This document shows positions 17,781-27,492 of a DNA stretch of 64,000 nt, one piece after another. A program made the translations under genes and the position numbers. A model generated the notes under the pieces. That model saw only the letters and a list, made by a program, of their open reading frames with translations, was not told the origin of the DNA and ran no database searches. Source of the stretch: CAZIUL01 sp964542475 (GTDB taxonomy: Bacteria > Planctomycetota > B15-G4 > CAYZWU01); assembly GCA_964542475.1 (NCBI GenBank), contig CAZIUL010000016.1, positions 1 to 64,000 of the forward strand, in the 5' to 3' direction. How positions within the stretch are numbered: the stretch's first letter is position 1; each line of letters starts with the position of its first letter.

Positions 17781-19874
17781 ATGTCGAAAAACGTATACAT
17801 CACCACAACGGAACAGCGCGCCGGAAAGATAGCCATTGTGCTCGGGATGATGTCCCTGCTGGAGCGGGAGTCGCGCCGGGTGGGCTACTTCCGTCCCATT
17901 GCAAGAACCCGGAACAGCTCGGGCATTGATCCCAACATCGAGCTCGTGTCAGATATCTACGATTTGGAGGGGTCGGTGAACTCCATGTACGGCGTTACCA
18001 CGGAACAGGCCGAGAAGATGATCTCCACCAGGCGGTACGACGATCTCATGGAGGAGATACTCTACAAATACAAGGCGTACGAGGCAGGCCATGATTTTGT
18101 TGTGATCGAGGGCACAAACTACGAGGGTGTAACCCACGCTTTCGAGTTCGACCTGAACGCGGATATCGCGCGCAACCTGGCCTCCCCGGTGCTCCTGATT
18201 GCGAGCGGCAAGGAAAGGTCGCCAGAGGCGATTCTCTCCACGGTGATGATAAGCAAGGAGAACTTCGACACCAAAGGGTGCGATTATTTGAGCACGGTTG
18301 TGAACAGGGTCGATAGTGGCGACATCGAAGCCTCTGCGAAAGTGCTTTCGGACATGTTCAGGGAGGCGGGCATCGATTTTGCCGGGGCCATTCCCGAGGA
18401 CCCGACTCTTGCCAATCCCCGGATGGACGAGATCGTCAGCGCACTCGGCGCAGACGTCCTGTACGGGGAGCGCTACCTCGACAACCTGGTTCACGGCTTC
18501 AAGATCGCTGCCATGGGCCTGGGCCCGATTCTCGATCGTCTCGGCCAGGGCTCCCTGATAATCACTTCTGGTGACCGCACCGATATCCTGCTCGGTATGG
18601 TAGCTTCCCAGCTTTCCACACACATGCCGTATGTGGCCGGCATCCTGCTCACGAGCGACATTTCCCCGGGAAAGAAGGTGGACAGGCTGCTCAAGGGAAC
18701 GCGGGGTGTCAGGCTGCCCGTGATAAGCGTCAAGACCGGCCTTTTTCAGACCTCGAAGGAGGTGAGCAGGGTTGCTTCCATAATCCACCCGAACAGTCAC
18801 ATGAAGATTGAGACGGCCCAGGTTCTTTTCGAGGAGCATGTGGACATTGCCAAGATAAAGGCCCGTTTCAGGGAGTCGAGGCCTGTCAAGACCACGCCGA
18901 GACTGTTCCTTCACGGCATCATCGAAAAGGCCAAATCTTCGAAAAAGCGCATCGTGCTGCCCGAGGGAGATGAGGAGCGCATTCTCAGGTCCTCGTACTC
19001 GCTTCTGCGGCGCAGCATCGTTGACATTACTCTTCTCGGCGATGAAGAGAAGATCCGCGAGAAGATCGCGGCCTTGAAGCTGTCCCTCGATGATGTGGAA
19101 ATAATCGATCCGTCCAGGTCGGACAAAAAAGCCGAGTACGGCAAGGAGTATTTCGAGCTGAGGCAGCACAAGGGCATCACAATGGAGCATGCCGTTGATG
19201 TGATGAACGAGGAGACATACTACGGAACCATGATGGTGCACAAGGGGGATGCGCACGGGATGGTTTCAGGTTCGGTAAACACCACGGCCCACACCTTGCG
19301 GCCGGCTTTCGAATTCGTCAAGACGAAGCCGGGCGTGGACCTGGTGTCCAGCATCTTTTTCATGTGCCTCGCGGACCGGGTCCTGGTTTACGGCGACTGC
19401 GCGGTAAATCCCAATCCGGATGCGGAGCAGCTCGCGCAGATCGCCGTGTCCAGCGCGGATACCGCGGCCATCTTCGGCATCGAGCCGCGGGTTGCCATGC
19501 TTTCCTATGCCACCGGTGCCTCCGGCAAGGGGATCGACGTGGATGCCGTGACAGAAGCAACGGAGATGGCTCAAAAGCTCCGCCCGGACCTGATGATCGA
19601 GGGGCCGATCCAGTACGACGCTGCCGTGGACATGAGCGTGGCAAAAACCAAGCTGCCTGGAAGCCGTGTCGCGGGCAGGGCCACGGTATTCATATTCCCG
19701 GACCTGAACACGGGCAACAACACCTACAAGGCTGTGCAGCGCTCGGCAAACGCCATCGCGGTCGGCCCGGTGCTGCAGGGGCTCAACAAGCCGGTGAACG
19801 ACCTGAGCCGAGGGTGCACGGTGCCTGACATCGTGAACACCGTCGCTATCACGGCGATCCAGGCTCAGGGTTAG
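17781..19874 (+). CDS. pta: Phosphate acetyltransferase, long form
   Basis: A 697-residue Pta that interconverts acetyl-CoA and acetyl phosphate. It has the long-form layout: an N-terminal P-loop/dethiobiotin-synthase-like domain (about 1-215, starting MSKNVYITTTEQRAGK), a DRTGG domain (about 225-340) that gives the name motif as GDRTDI, and the catalytic C-terminal domain (about 375-697). The latter has GMVSGSVNTTAHTLRPA, ATGASGKG and a conserved end with NDLSRG. Long Pta forms are often allosterically controlled by pyruvate or NADH in the family. No acetate kinase gene is in the window. Upstream spacing (206 bp) and the lack of a strong ribosome site leave its promoter unclear. Confidence 0.93.
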   Translation: MSKNVYITTTEQRAGKIAIVLGMMSLLERESRRVGYFRPIARTRNSSGIDPNIELVSDIYDLEGSVNSMYGVTTEQAEKMISTRRYDDLMEEILYKYKAYEAGHDFVVIEGTNYEGVTHAFEFDLNADIARNLASPVLLIASGKERSPEAILSTVMISKENFDTKGCDYLSTVVNRVDSGDIEASAKVLSDMFREAGIDFAGAIPEDPTLANPRMDEIVSALGADVLYGERYLDNLVHGFKIAAMGLGPILDRLGQGSLIITSGDRTDILLGMVASQLSTHMPYVAGILLTSDISPGKKVDRLLKGTRGVRLPVISVKTGLFQTSKEVSRVASIIHPNSHMKIETAQVLFEEHVDIAKIKARFRESRPVKTTPRLFLHGIIEKAKSSKKRIVLPEGDEERILRSSYSLLRRSIVDITLLGDEEKIREKIAALKLSLDDVEIIDPSRSDKKAEYGKEYFELRQHKGITMEHAVDVMNEETYYGTMMVHKGDAHGMVSGSVNTTAHTLRPAFEFVKTKPGVDLVSSIFFMCLADRVLVYGDCAVNPNPDAEQLAQIAVSSADTAAIFGIEPRVAMLSYATGASGKGIDVDAVTEATEMAQKLRPDLMIEGPIQYDAAVDMSVAKTKLPGSRVAGRATVFIFPDLNTGNNTYKAVQRSANAIAVGPVLQGLNKPVNDLSRGCTVPDIVNTVAITAIQAQG

Positions 19875-19885
19875 GGGCTTATGCT

Positions 19886-20128
19886 TCACTCGAGAAACAG
19901 CCCCGAATAGTCGGTATGTGGCGTGTCCTCGATTTCCGTGTAAAGAAGAGGCGTCGCATCGATCCCGTGGCGCTGGTTGTGAAGCAGGACTTCGCCTGCC
20001 ACGCCTGGCGGCACGTATCCAATGGAGAGGATGTACGCGAAGGCAAGCAGCAAAACCAGCCCCACCGCAAACCGCATCCAGCAAATGACGCGAGGCGTCC
20101 CGTTTTCGTGTTTTCTCATACCGGTCAT
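19886..20128 (-). CDS. Small single-pass membrane protein next to the YeiH-type transporter
   Basis: An 80-residue protein whose ATG at 20128 follows GAGGTG by about five bases. It starts 16 bp after the stop of the YeiH-family gene on the same strand, so it should share its mRNA. One transmembrane helix spans about residues 19-38 (FAVGLVLLLAFAYILSIGYV); the C-terminal 40 residues are polar and probably periplasmic. No known family is recognised. Its position suggests an accessory or stabilising subunit of the transporter, which is inference only. Confidence 0.6.
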   Translation of the reverse strand: MTGMRKHENGTPRVICWMRFAVGLVLLLAFAYILSIGYVPPGVAGEVLLHNQRHGIDATPLLYTEIEDTPHTDYSGLFLE

Positions 20129-20144
20129 TCAGCACCTCGGTGAT

Positions 20145-21656
20145 CTACAGGTCGAACAGAATGCCGCCGAAAGCCAGGTACGCCGCAACAAGTGTTAGCA
20201 CGAGGTTGAACGACTGGCCCGTGATGTAGAGAATTATCGGTTTCCCGCCAACCATCTGTTTTGCCAGGCTCTTGAAGTTCGATTCGAGCCCTATGGAGAT
20301 GAAAGCCATGCAGAAGAGCCACCCCCTCACGGTTTTTGTGCCTGCTTTTATGATATCCTTTTCGACCGCTTCAGATCCCAGGAGAGGCACGAGCACGAAC
20401 GAAAAGATAAGCGAGGCTGCCACGAACCCGATCACGAACTTGGGAAGGCGGTACCATATCTCCATCGGCGATGGCTTGACATCCGAAGTCCGGTCCACCC
20501 TGGTGACCCATAGAAAGGCGACCACAAAAGCCATCAGCCCGATGAGGACGTTCTGAATCATCTTTACAACAGCCGCCACTTTTTCGGGCTCCGCGCCCAG
20601 CATCGATCCCGCGGCGACCACAGCGCCGGTGGAATCGATGGTGCCGCCCATCCACGCCCCGCCAACGAGCTCGTCCATGCCCACGGCTTTCACGAAGACC
20701 GGCATGACGATCATCATGAGCACGGTGAAGATAAGGGTCATTCCAACGGCGAGGGTCAGCTCCTCCTTTTTTGCCTTGCACGCAGCAGCGGTGGCGATCG
20801 CCGCTGATACGCCGCACACCGATGTGGCTGCCGCCACGATGATCACCAGGCTTTTCTGAGTCATCTTTAGCACGCGTGTCCCGAAGTAATACATGAAGAT
20901 GATCACTGTCGGCGTCACTATCCATGCCACGAAAAGCCCCGGCCCTCCCAGCTTCAGGATCTTGTTGAAAAGGACCTCGGCCCCGAGCAGCACGAGCCCT
21001 GTTTTGATGAACATCTCGGTTTTTGCGCCGGCCAGAAGCCACTTGGGCGTGCCGACGGTGTTCGAGATGAGAAGCCCGAGGATCAGCGCCCAAAAGGCAT
21101 AGCTCAGGCCGTAGCTCTTGATCACGTGATGGCCCGCAAAGGTGTAGGCGATGATGGCGAGCAGGAACACGATCAGGAATCCACACAGATAACGCCACGG
21201 GTTCTCCCCCATGAACCTGATGCCGAAAGCTGTCAGAACCCCAACCGCGGCAAGGAGCAGCAGAAGCTTCGAGAAGATGCCGGAGGTGCGTTTCGCCGGC
21301 TTGCCGTACAGCTCATCAACCGCCTGCTTGTAAGCCGCATCCGTTGAGAGCCCTTTGATGTGCCCAAGCTGGGCCGCGGACATCTCCCCCTTGTATATGA
21401 GCGCCTTTTGATCATCGTCGTATTTCAGGTTCTTGGCAAGTGTCCTGGACAGGTCCAGGTCATCCGGGAGTTCGGCGAGAGGCACCCGCCTTTCCAGGCT
21501 GAAGAACTCGTTTGCCGGATTCGAGATCCACATGCCCAGCTTGGGAGCTTTGCCCGCCACCCCCCAGATCGCGAAGGCGATCATGATGAAACCGAACCAC
21601 ACAGACCACCAGTCCTCTGTCTTCCAGAGTGCGGATATGCCGCGATCACCGCTCAA
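20145..21656 (-). CDS. YeiH-family putative sulfate exporter
   Basis: A 503-residue inner-membrane protein of the conserved hypothetical 698/YeiH family, annotated in general as putative sulfate exporters; transport has little direct proof. The frame begins at TTG 21656, five bases after GGAGGT. After one N-terminal helix comes a soluble stretch (about 38-115), then ten or so helices. Family motifs include LLISNTVGTPKWL, TGLVLLGAEVLF, AATSVCGVSAAIA and GGTIDSTGAVVAAG. Export of sulfate or a similar anion would make sense in a cell that uses sulfatases, but a sulfonate-related role is also possible. It is followed by a small membrane-protein gene. Confidence 0.8.
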   Translation of the reverse strand: MSGDRGISALWKTEDWWSVWFGFIMIAFAIWGVAGKAPKLGMWISNPANEFFSLERRVPLAELPDDLDLSRTLAKNLKYDDDQKALIYKGEMSAAQLGHIKGLSTDAAYKQAVDELYGKPAKRTSGIFSKLLLLLAAVGVLTAFGIRFMGENPWRYLCGFLIVFLLAIIAYTFAGHHVIKSYGLSYAFWALILGLLISNTVGTPKWLLAGAKTEMFIKTGLVLLGAEVLFNKILKLGGPGLFVAWIVTPTVIIFMYYFGTRVLKMTQKSLVIIVAAATSVCGVSAAIATAAACKAKKEELTLAVGMTLIFTVLMMIVMPVFVKAVGMDELVGGAWMGGTIDSTGAVVAAGSMLGAEPEKVAAVVKMIQNVLIGLMAFVVAFLWVTRVDRTSDVKPSPMEIWYRLPKFVIGFVAASLIFSFVLVPLLGSEAVEKDIIKAGTKTVRGWLFCMAFISIGLESNFKSLAKQMVGGKPIILYITGQSFNLVLTLVAAYLAFGGILFDL

Positions 21657-21819
21657 GGTTACCTCCCTCTGTTCGATCTCTGTTCGTCGATGAAAAAATC
21701 AGGATAGCAGCGAGACAGCGGTGCGTCAAGGCAGCGGGCTTCACTGTCCGCGAGCCGCCGCCTTTTCCGAAAAGGATGCTGCTGTAGATCAGGGAGTGCA
21801 CCGGGTGTTCACGCGCTGT

Positions 21820-22956
21820 TCATGTCATGGCTTCCGAGATCTTCTCGAACCTGTCATCCCAGGTGTTCCTTCCGGCGAACGAGCGCCTCATGCCGGCTGC
21901 CTTTTCATCGCCGTCCTCAGCCGCAGCCTTGTCGAGCTTGAGGAGAAACTCCTCCCTGCTGTCAGCGGCGTAAACCAGGCCCTCGAAGTTCTTCAGCTCA
22001 TGGATGTTCGTGGAGACAACGGGCTTGCCCAGCGAAAGGTATTCATACAGCTTTACAGGGTTCGTGTCGTATCCGATCTCGTTCGTAAAAAACGGGTTCA
22101 GGCAGACATCGAACGATTGTATGAAGGCCGGTATCTCGTCGTGCGGCCGCTTTCCGAGAAAAAAAACGTTCTGCCGCGCCTTCAGCTTGCGCACGAGCGG
22201 TTCCGAACAGGGACCCACGAAAACGAAGGCGCATCGGGGGCGGTTCTCAGCGCAGTACTCCACCAGCTCCACATCGATCCACTTGTGAACGACCCCTATG
22301 TATCCCGCAACCGTTTCGAATCCGGATCCGATGCCCTGTACCTCCGGATGAGCTCGTGCGCCTTCGAACTTGTCGATCAATACGCCGTTGGGAACCCTGA
22401 TGACATCACAAGCGTTCTTGTGCTTCAGGACATCGTTTTCGAGGGCCTCTGAGGTCGCGAAAACCTTGTTGCTGTGTTTCAGAACATCCGCGAAGGTGCT
22501 GTCGTAGGAACTCCTGTCGAGGCGGCCGCCGAGAACGCCGTAGCCGTCTATGCAGTCGTAGAATATCTTCGCGAACGGGAACCCCCTGATGTGCTTCCAC
22601 CACAGCGGCGATTGAACAAAGGCGATGATATTGCCGCCGACAAAACGCCCGAGGAAAGCTTCCATCCATTTCGAGACATGCCGGTCCATTGCTGAAAGGG
22701 GCAGCCTGAAGGAGAGGAAAAAGAAGCGGAAATAACGGGAGACGGTCACGATTTTCTGCCTCTCGTTCAGCGACTTCACGGCGTGATCGAGGCTGTAATG
22801 GAGTGTCGAGTCGTTCAGGCTCCCCCTCTTGAACGGGCCCTCGAAATAATAAACCGTATCCCCGTGTTCAGCGAACTTGTCGAACAACGCCTGGGGCCGC
22901 TGGTATACGAAGTCGTATTTGATCGGAGGAAAAAACGCTATCCTGCGGTTGTGCAT
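21820..22956 (-). CDS. GT4-like glycosyltransferase
   Basis: A 378-residue protein with a two-Rossmann GT-B layout. The N-terminus contains FFPPIKYDFVYQRPQ, a signature of a subgroup of family-1/GT4 glycosyltransferases. The C-terminal half has the donor-site pattern FVGP...FLGKRPHDEIPAFIQSFDVCLNPF followed by KLYEYLSLGKPVVST, with the conserved Glu. It probably transfers a sugar from a nucleotide-sugar to a lipid- or polysaccharide-linked acceptor at the cytoplasmic face. It follows the ABC exporter gene (gap of about 100 bp), which supports a role in lipopolysaccharide or glycolipid assembly. Confidence 0.8.
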   Translation of the reverse strand: MHNRRIAFFPPIKYDFVYQRPQALFDKFAEHGDTVYYFEGPFKRGSLNDSTLHYSLDHAVKSLNERQKIVTVSRYFRFFFLSFRLPLSAMDRHVSKWMEAFLGRFVGGNIIAFVQSPLWWKHIRGFPFAKIFYDCIDGYGVLGGRLDRSSYDSTFADVLKHSNKVFATSEALENDVLKHKNACDVIRVPNGVLIDKFEGARAHPEVQGIGSGFETVAGYIGVVHKWIDVELVEYCAENRPRCAFVFVGPCSEPLVRKLKARQNVFFLGKRPHDEIPAFIQSFDVCLNPFFTNEIGYDTNPVKLYEYLSLGKPVVSTNIHELKNFEGLVYAADSREEFLLKLDKAAAEDGDEKAAGMRRSFAGRNTWDDRFEKISEAMT

Positions 22957-23058
22957 GGTCTCGCCGAACCAGACGTTTGTAAATCACCACGGCTTGAAAC
23001 AGCGCTGAAGAAGCCGCATGCCGCCCGATGCCGCAACCATCGAAAACGGAACATCCCG

Positions 23059-24798
23059 TCAAGAGATATACTGCAGCTCGAACAGTTTCTTGTAGTAACC
23101 GTTGCCTTCCATCAGTTCGAGATGAGAGCCCTCTTCGGCAATTCTGCCCTTGTCAACCACAAAGATCCGGTCGACGTTTTTCACGGTGGAAAGGCTGTGG
23201 GCGATGATGAAGGTCGTTTTGTTCATCTTCAGGTTATCGAACGCCTTCTGCACGATACGCTCCGATTCGCTGTCCAGGGAGGAGGTGGCCTCGTCCAGCA
23301 CGAGTACCGGTGAATTTTTGAGTATTGCCCTGGCTATGGCGATCCGCTGTTTTTCGCCTCCGGAGATGTTGGAGCCCCTTTCGCTGATAACGGACTCGTA
23401 GCCGTTCTTCATGCCCATTATAAAATCGTGTGCGTACGCGGACCTGGCCGCCTCAATGATCTCTTCATCCGTCGCATCAAACTTCCCGTAAGAGATGTTG
23501 TTTTTCACGGTGTCGTTGAAAAGCATCACATCCTGGGTGACAAAGCTGATGCCGTCGCGAAGGGAAGCAAGGCTGTATTCGGATAAATCTGATTCATCGA
23601 TCCGGATGCTGCCTTCCGTTACATCATAAAAACGTGGAAGCAGGTTTACTATTGTGGTCTTGCCCGCTCCGCTGCTGCCCACGAAAGCAACGGATTCGCC
23701 CGGCTTCACCTTGAAGCTGATGCCTGTCAAGGTGTTCTTTTTGCTTTTTTCGTAAGCAAAGGAAACATTGTTGAATGAGATGCCATCCTGGATGTATTGC
23801 AGCTGTTTCTTATCTGTGCTGAAGATCTCCTCCCTTTCGTTTTCCATGTCAAGGACCTCGAAGATCCTTTCGGCGGAAACCATGGCAAGATGGTATGTGT
23901 TGCTTGTTTTGCTCAGAAGCTTGATAGGGGCGTAAAGCATCATCAAGGCTGCTATGAAGGAGAAAAGAGATGCAGCAGTGGTGGTCCCGCTGATGACCCG
24001 GTTTCCACCGTAGACAATGACGCCGGCTATGGCAATCGATCCTATGAACTCCATCAACGGGGGGGACATGGCCCTGACCCTTGCGATCTTCATGAGCAGG
24101 GTCTTGATGCCATGGGTTATTCCCATGAACTTGTCGATCTCCTTCTCTTCCGCCCTGAACGATTTGATTATCCTGGGGGATCCTATGGTGTCGTTGAGAA
24201 ACCCGAATATGTTCTCGACGATATCGTTCTGCTTTTTGACCAGGTTCTTGGTTCTTTGCCCCAGCCTCTTGATGAGGTAACCGGTGGCCGGAAGAACGGT
24301 AACAGCTATTATGGCCAGCCTCCAATCCCTGTAGAAGAGAACAAAGGTGAGAGCTATGATCGAGAAGACCTGTTGAACCGTGTTCTTTATCGAGCCGGCC
24401 ACGATTCTCTGGAGTATGTTGACCTGGTAAAACACCCTCGCGCTCAGAGCGCCTGAAGAAAGCCTGCTAAACTCTGAAACCGGAAGATAAATGATCTTCT
24501 TGTAAACATCGTTTCTGATGTTCGTGATTACGTTCTGGGCCACGTAAGCCATGACACAGCCTTGAAGAAACGCAAAGAGTCCTTTCAAGAAGAAAAGGCC
24601 TATGATCCCGAAAGGGATGATATAAAGCATGGTTTCGTTTTTATCTTCAAAAATTTTGGTCAGGGCGGGCTCTATCATCCATGCGACAAGGCCGGTAAAG
24701 CCGGAGACAATCAGGGAAAACAGCATCGCCAAAAAGAAATACTTGGCGTAAGGCCTTGTGTAAATGCACCAGAGTCTCTTGAAGAGGGAGAAGTTCAT
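23059..24798 (-). CDS. MsbA-type ABC exporter (fused membrane and ATPase domains)
   Basis: A 579-residue half-transporter. Six transmembrane helices fill about residues 15-310. The nucleotide-binding domain has Walker A GSSGAGKTT, a Q-loop (FVTQDVM), the signature ISGGEKQR, Walker B VLVLDEAT and the switch His in IAHSLST. Order and length match MsbA-like lipid and oligosaccharide flippases, which act as homodimers in the inner membrane and move substrate outward. A glycosyltransferase gene lies downstream on the same strand. The exact lipid is not deducible. Confidence 0.88.
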   Translation of the reverse strand: MNFSLFKRLWCIYTRPYAKYFFLAMLFSLIVSGFTGLVAWMIEPALTKIFEDKNETMLYIIPFGIIGLFFLKGLFAFLQGCVMAYVAQNVITNIRNDVYKKIIYLPVSEFSRLSSGALSARVFYQVNILQRIVAGSIKNTVQQVFSIIALTFVLFYRDWRLAIIAVTVLPATGYLIKRLGQRTKNLVKKQNDIVENIFGFLNDTIGSPRIIKSFRAEEKEIDKFMGITHGIKTLLMKIARVRAMSPPLMEFIGSIAIAGVIVYGGNRVISGTTTAASLFSFIAALMMLYAPIKLLSKTSNTYHLAMVSAERIFEVLDMENEREEIFSTDKKQLQYIQDGISFNNVSFAYEKSKKNTLTGISFKVKPGESVAFVGSSGAGKTTIVNLLPRFYDVTEGSIRIDESDLSEYSLASLRDGISFVTQDVMLFNDTVKNNISYGKFDATDEEIIEAARSAYAHDFIMGMKNGYESVISERGSNISGGEKQRIAIARAILKNSPVLVLDEATSSLDSESERIVQKAFDNLKMNKTTFIIAHSLSTVKNVDRIFVVDKGRIAEEGSHLELMEGNGYYKKLFELQYIS

Positions 24799-24968
24799 CT
24801 TTGCCCCAAAAGGGTGAAAAGCTGATGTTCAGGTGCTGAACCGAAGAGACAACCTTTACATGATGCGGTGTTCTTATTCAAGCGGGATTTGATTATTCTC
24901 TGCGTGGGGAGATTGCTATCAACGAGCCGGCGCACGTTTTCCGCCCGCCTCAACTTTCTTCTGAACCG

Positions 24969-24997
24969 TTGACTAAAGCGCAGCCCTGGTTTAATAT
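24969..24997 (+). promoter_or_regulatory. Candidate sigma-70 promoter for the redox operon
   Basis: TTGACT (24969-24974), a 17-bp spacer and TAATAT (24992-24997) match the consensus at 5/6 and 4/6. Transcription would start about 40 bases before ATG 25045, which has GGAGGTGAT directly upstream. Confidence 0.5.
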
Positions 24998-25044
24998 GCG
25001 CTGTTCAAGTACAGCCCGTTGGCAGCAACTGTTGCGGAGGTGAT

Positions 25045-27435
25045 ATGTCGTCCCAAGCTTCAACGGTGGAGGAGGTTCTCCGCCGCTATCCGAAAAACCA
25101 GTCCAGCCTTATCATGGTGCTCCAGGATGTCCAGGCCGCGTTGAGCCATGTTCCCAAGGAGGCCATCGACCTGATATCCGAGCACCTGCACGTTCCCCGC
25201 AGCCGTGTGCATTCCACCGCGTCTTTTTATAAATCCTTTTCCACAGAGCCATTAGGCAAGCACCGCGTGGATGTGTGCATGGGCACGGCCTGCCATGTGC
25301 GCGGGGCGGAGCGGCTTGTGAACCAGCTCGGGGATGAGCTTGGCATCAAGCCCGGAGAGACCACCAAAGACCTCGATGTGACCCTGAACACGGTTCACTG
25401 CGTTGGCGCGTGCGCGCTCGGGCCGGTGGTGATCATGGATGAGGAGTACCACGGCGAGATGACACCGGGCAGGGTGGCGAAAGCGCTGAAAAAGTGCCGC
25501 TCCGGACCCGGCCGCACGGGGAAAGGGCATGAGGGGCCGTGCGCCGCGTGCAAAGCCGCCGAGCAGGAAACAGATCCGGCGTTCTCCAGCCCTGAAGAGC
25601 TGAGCGCTTTCAGGGAGGAGCTCAAAAAGACAATCAGCGCGGATGCGGCGGTTGTTTCCATATGCGCGGGAAGCGGATGCCGGGCGCTCGGGAGCGGCGC
25701 TCTCATAGAGGCGTTTGATGAGGGGCTCAAGGAAGCGGGGCTCGATGAAGAGGTGCGTGTGCTCAGGAACGGGTGCCACGGCTTCTGCGAGCAGGGCCTC
25801 ATCGTTGTGATACGCCCGGCAGGCATCTTTTACCACAAGGTGAAGCCGCAGGACGTTCCCGAGATAATCGAGCGGACCCTGAAAAACGACGAGATGATCG
25901 AGCGCCTTCTTTACGAGGACCCCGGCACCAAGGAAAAGATCGCGCTGGAGAAGGATATCCCGTTCTACGCGCGGCAGGAAAGGTTGCTGATGCGGATGAA
26001 CGGGCGGATCGATCCGTTGAAGATCGAGGACTACATCGCGAATGACGGTTACGACGCCATGGCAAAGGCGCTTTATGAGATGGAGCCCCAGGCTGTTGTG
26101 GACGAGGTCAAGAAGGCCGGGCTCAGGGGGCGCGGCGGCGGAGGGTTCCACGCGGCAAGGAAATGGGCCTCGTGCAGCAGGGTTAAAGCGGATGTGAAGT
26201 ATGTCCTGTGCAACGCGGACGAGGGGGACCCGGGCGCGTTCATGGACTGCTCGCTCCTGGAAGGGAACCCGCATTCCGTGATAGAGGGCATGATAATCGG
26301 CGCTTATGCGATCGCGGGGCGCGAGGCATGGCCCGAGGGGTATGTCTATGTCCGCAACGAATACCCCATGGCGGTCGCCAACCTGGATGTAGCGCTCGGC
26401 CAGGCCCGCGCCCGCGGCCTGCTCGGCGAAAACATCCTCGGTTCCGGTTTTTCCTATGACATCAAGGTCAGCCGCGGCGGCGGGTCGTTCGTGTGCGGCG
26501 AATCCACAGCGCTGATGGCATCGATCGAGGGCAAGATCGGCGAGCCCCGCGCAAAGTACATACACACCTCAACCTCGGGCCTGTACCAGAAGCCCACGGT
26601 CCTGAACAACGTTGAGACCTGGGCGAACGTGCCGCTCATCATCCGGGGAGGCGCGGAAAGGTTCGCCGAGCTCGGCACCGAAAAAAGCAAGGGCACCAAG
26701 ATCTTCTCCCTCGTGGGAAAGGTGAACAACACCGGGCTCGTGGAGGTTCCCATGGGCATCACCCTGCGCGAGGTGGTCTTCGGCATCGGCGGCGGGATCC
26801 GGGACAACAAAAAGTTCAAGGCCGTGCAGACTGGCGGTCCCTCGGGCGGGTGCGTGCCCGAATCGCTGCTCGACATACCTGTTGACTTCGAGGAGCTCAC
26901 CAAGGCCGGGTCGATGATGGGCTCCGGCGGCATGATCGTGATGGACGAGTCCACATGCATGGTGGATGTGGCCCGGTACTTCACCGGCTTTCTCACCGAA
27001 GAATCGTGCGGCAAGTGCGCTGCATGCCGCATGGGCCTGGACCAGCTCAAGGAGGTTCTCGAACGGATCTGCGCGGGCCAGGGGAAACCAGAGGACATCC
27101 CGCGCATGGAGCAGCTCTTCAAGGTCCTGGACGACGGATCGCTCTGCGGCCTGGGGAAAAGCGCTTCCAACCCGGTCAGGAGCACGCTCCAGTTCTTCCG
27201 CGAGGAGTACGAGGCGCACATCTTCAACAAGAAGTGCCCCGCGGGAGTCTGCCGCAGCCTCATCACATTTGCCATCGACGACTCGTGCACAGGCTGCCTG
27301 CTCTGTAAGAAAGCGTGCCCCAAGGAGGCGATCAGCGGCGAAAAGGAGAAGCTCCATGTTATCGACGAGGCGATGTGCGACCGCTGCGGCATCTGCGTGA
27401 CAACATGCAAGTTCGGATCCATTGTGACAGTCTAG
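25045..27435 (+). CDS. NuoE-NuoF fusion, NADH-binding Fe-S flavoprotein (HydB/HndC-like)
   Basis: A 796-residue soluble subunit that fuses two proteins separate in complex I. Residues 1-160 are NuoE-like with [2Fe-2S] ligands C78, C83, C119 and C123. A second thioredoxin-like [2Fe-2S] domain (about 200-285) has CAGSGC and GCHGFC. The NuoF core (about 300-720) has the FMN/NADH loop GRGGGGFHAARKW, a YVYVRNEYP segment and the [4Fe-4S] motif SCGKCAACRMG. The C-terminus adds a ferredoxin with two clusters (CTGCLLCKKACP and CDRCGICVTTC). This is the NAD-binding module of bifurcating hydrogenases and related dehydrogenases; here it heads an operon with flavin-dependent oxidoreductases and no hydrogenase. 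Confidence 0.85.
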   Translation: MSSQASTVEEVLRRYPKNQSSLIMVLQDVQAALSHVPKEAIDLISEHLHVPRSRVHSTASFYKSFSTEPLGKHRVDVCMGTACHVRGAERLVNQLGDELGIKPGETTKDLDVTLNTVHCVGACALGPVVIMDEEYHGEMTPGRVAKALKKCRSGPGRTGKGHEGPCAACKAAEQETDPAFSSPEELSAFREELKKTISADAAVVSICAGSGCRALGSGALIEAFDEGLKEAGLDEEVRVLRNGCHGFCEQGLIVVIRPAGIFYHKVKPQDVPEIIERTLKNDEMIERLLYEDPGTKEKIALEKDIPFYARQERLLMRMNGRIDPLKIEDYIANDGYDAMAKALYEMEPQAVVDEVKKAGLRGRGGGGFHAARKWASCSRVKADVKYVLCNADEGDPGAFMDCSLLEGNPHSVIEGMIIGAYAIAGREAWPEGYVYVRNEYPMAVANLDVALGQARARGLLGENILGSGFSYDIKVSRGGGSFVCGESTALMASIEGKIGEPRAKYIHTSTSGLYQKPTVLNNVETWANVPLIIRGGAERFAELGTEKSKGTKIFSLVGKVNNTGLVEVPMGITLREVVFGIGGGIRDNKKFKAVQTGGPSGGCVPESLLDIPVDFEELTKAGSMMGSGGMIVMDESTCMVDVARYFTGFLTEESCGKCAACRMGLDQLKEVLERICAGQGKPEDIPRMEQLFKVLDDGSLCGLGKSASNPVRSTLQFFREEYEAHIFNKKCPAGVCRSLITFAIDDSCTGCLLCKKACPKEAISGEKEKLHVIDEAMCDRCGICVTTCKFGSIVTV

Positions 27436-27438
27436 ACG

Positions 27439-27468
27439 CGGCCGGAGAGACGAGCGGCCGGGTTTTTT
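27439..27468 (+). terminator. Possible intrinsic terminator or attenuator inside the redox operon
   Basis: CGGCCG (27439-27444), a ten-base loop and CGGCCG (27455-27460) are followed by GG and six T (27463-27468). The stem is only 6 bp but all G-C. It would lower expression of the three downstream genes relative to the NuoEF-like gene. Confidence 0.45.
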
Positions 27469-27492
27469 AATAACTTTGAAAACGGCGGGAGA

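Noticed and set aside
17949..19256. Open frame of 435 codons on the minus strand
   Set aside because: It is fully antisense to pta, has no recognisable domain or ribosome site.
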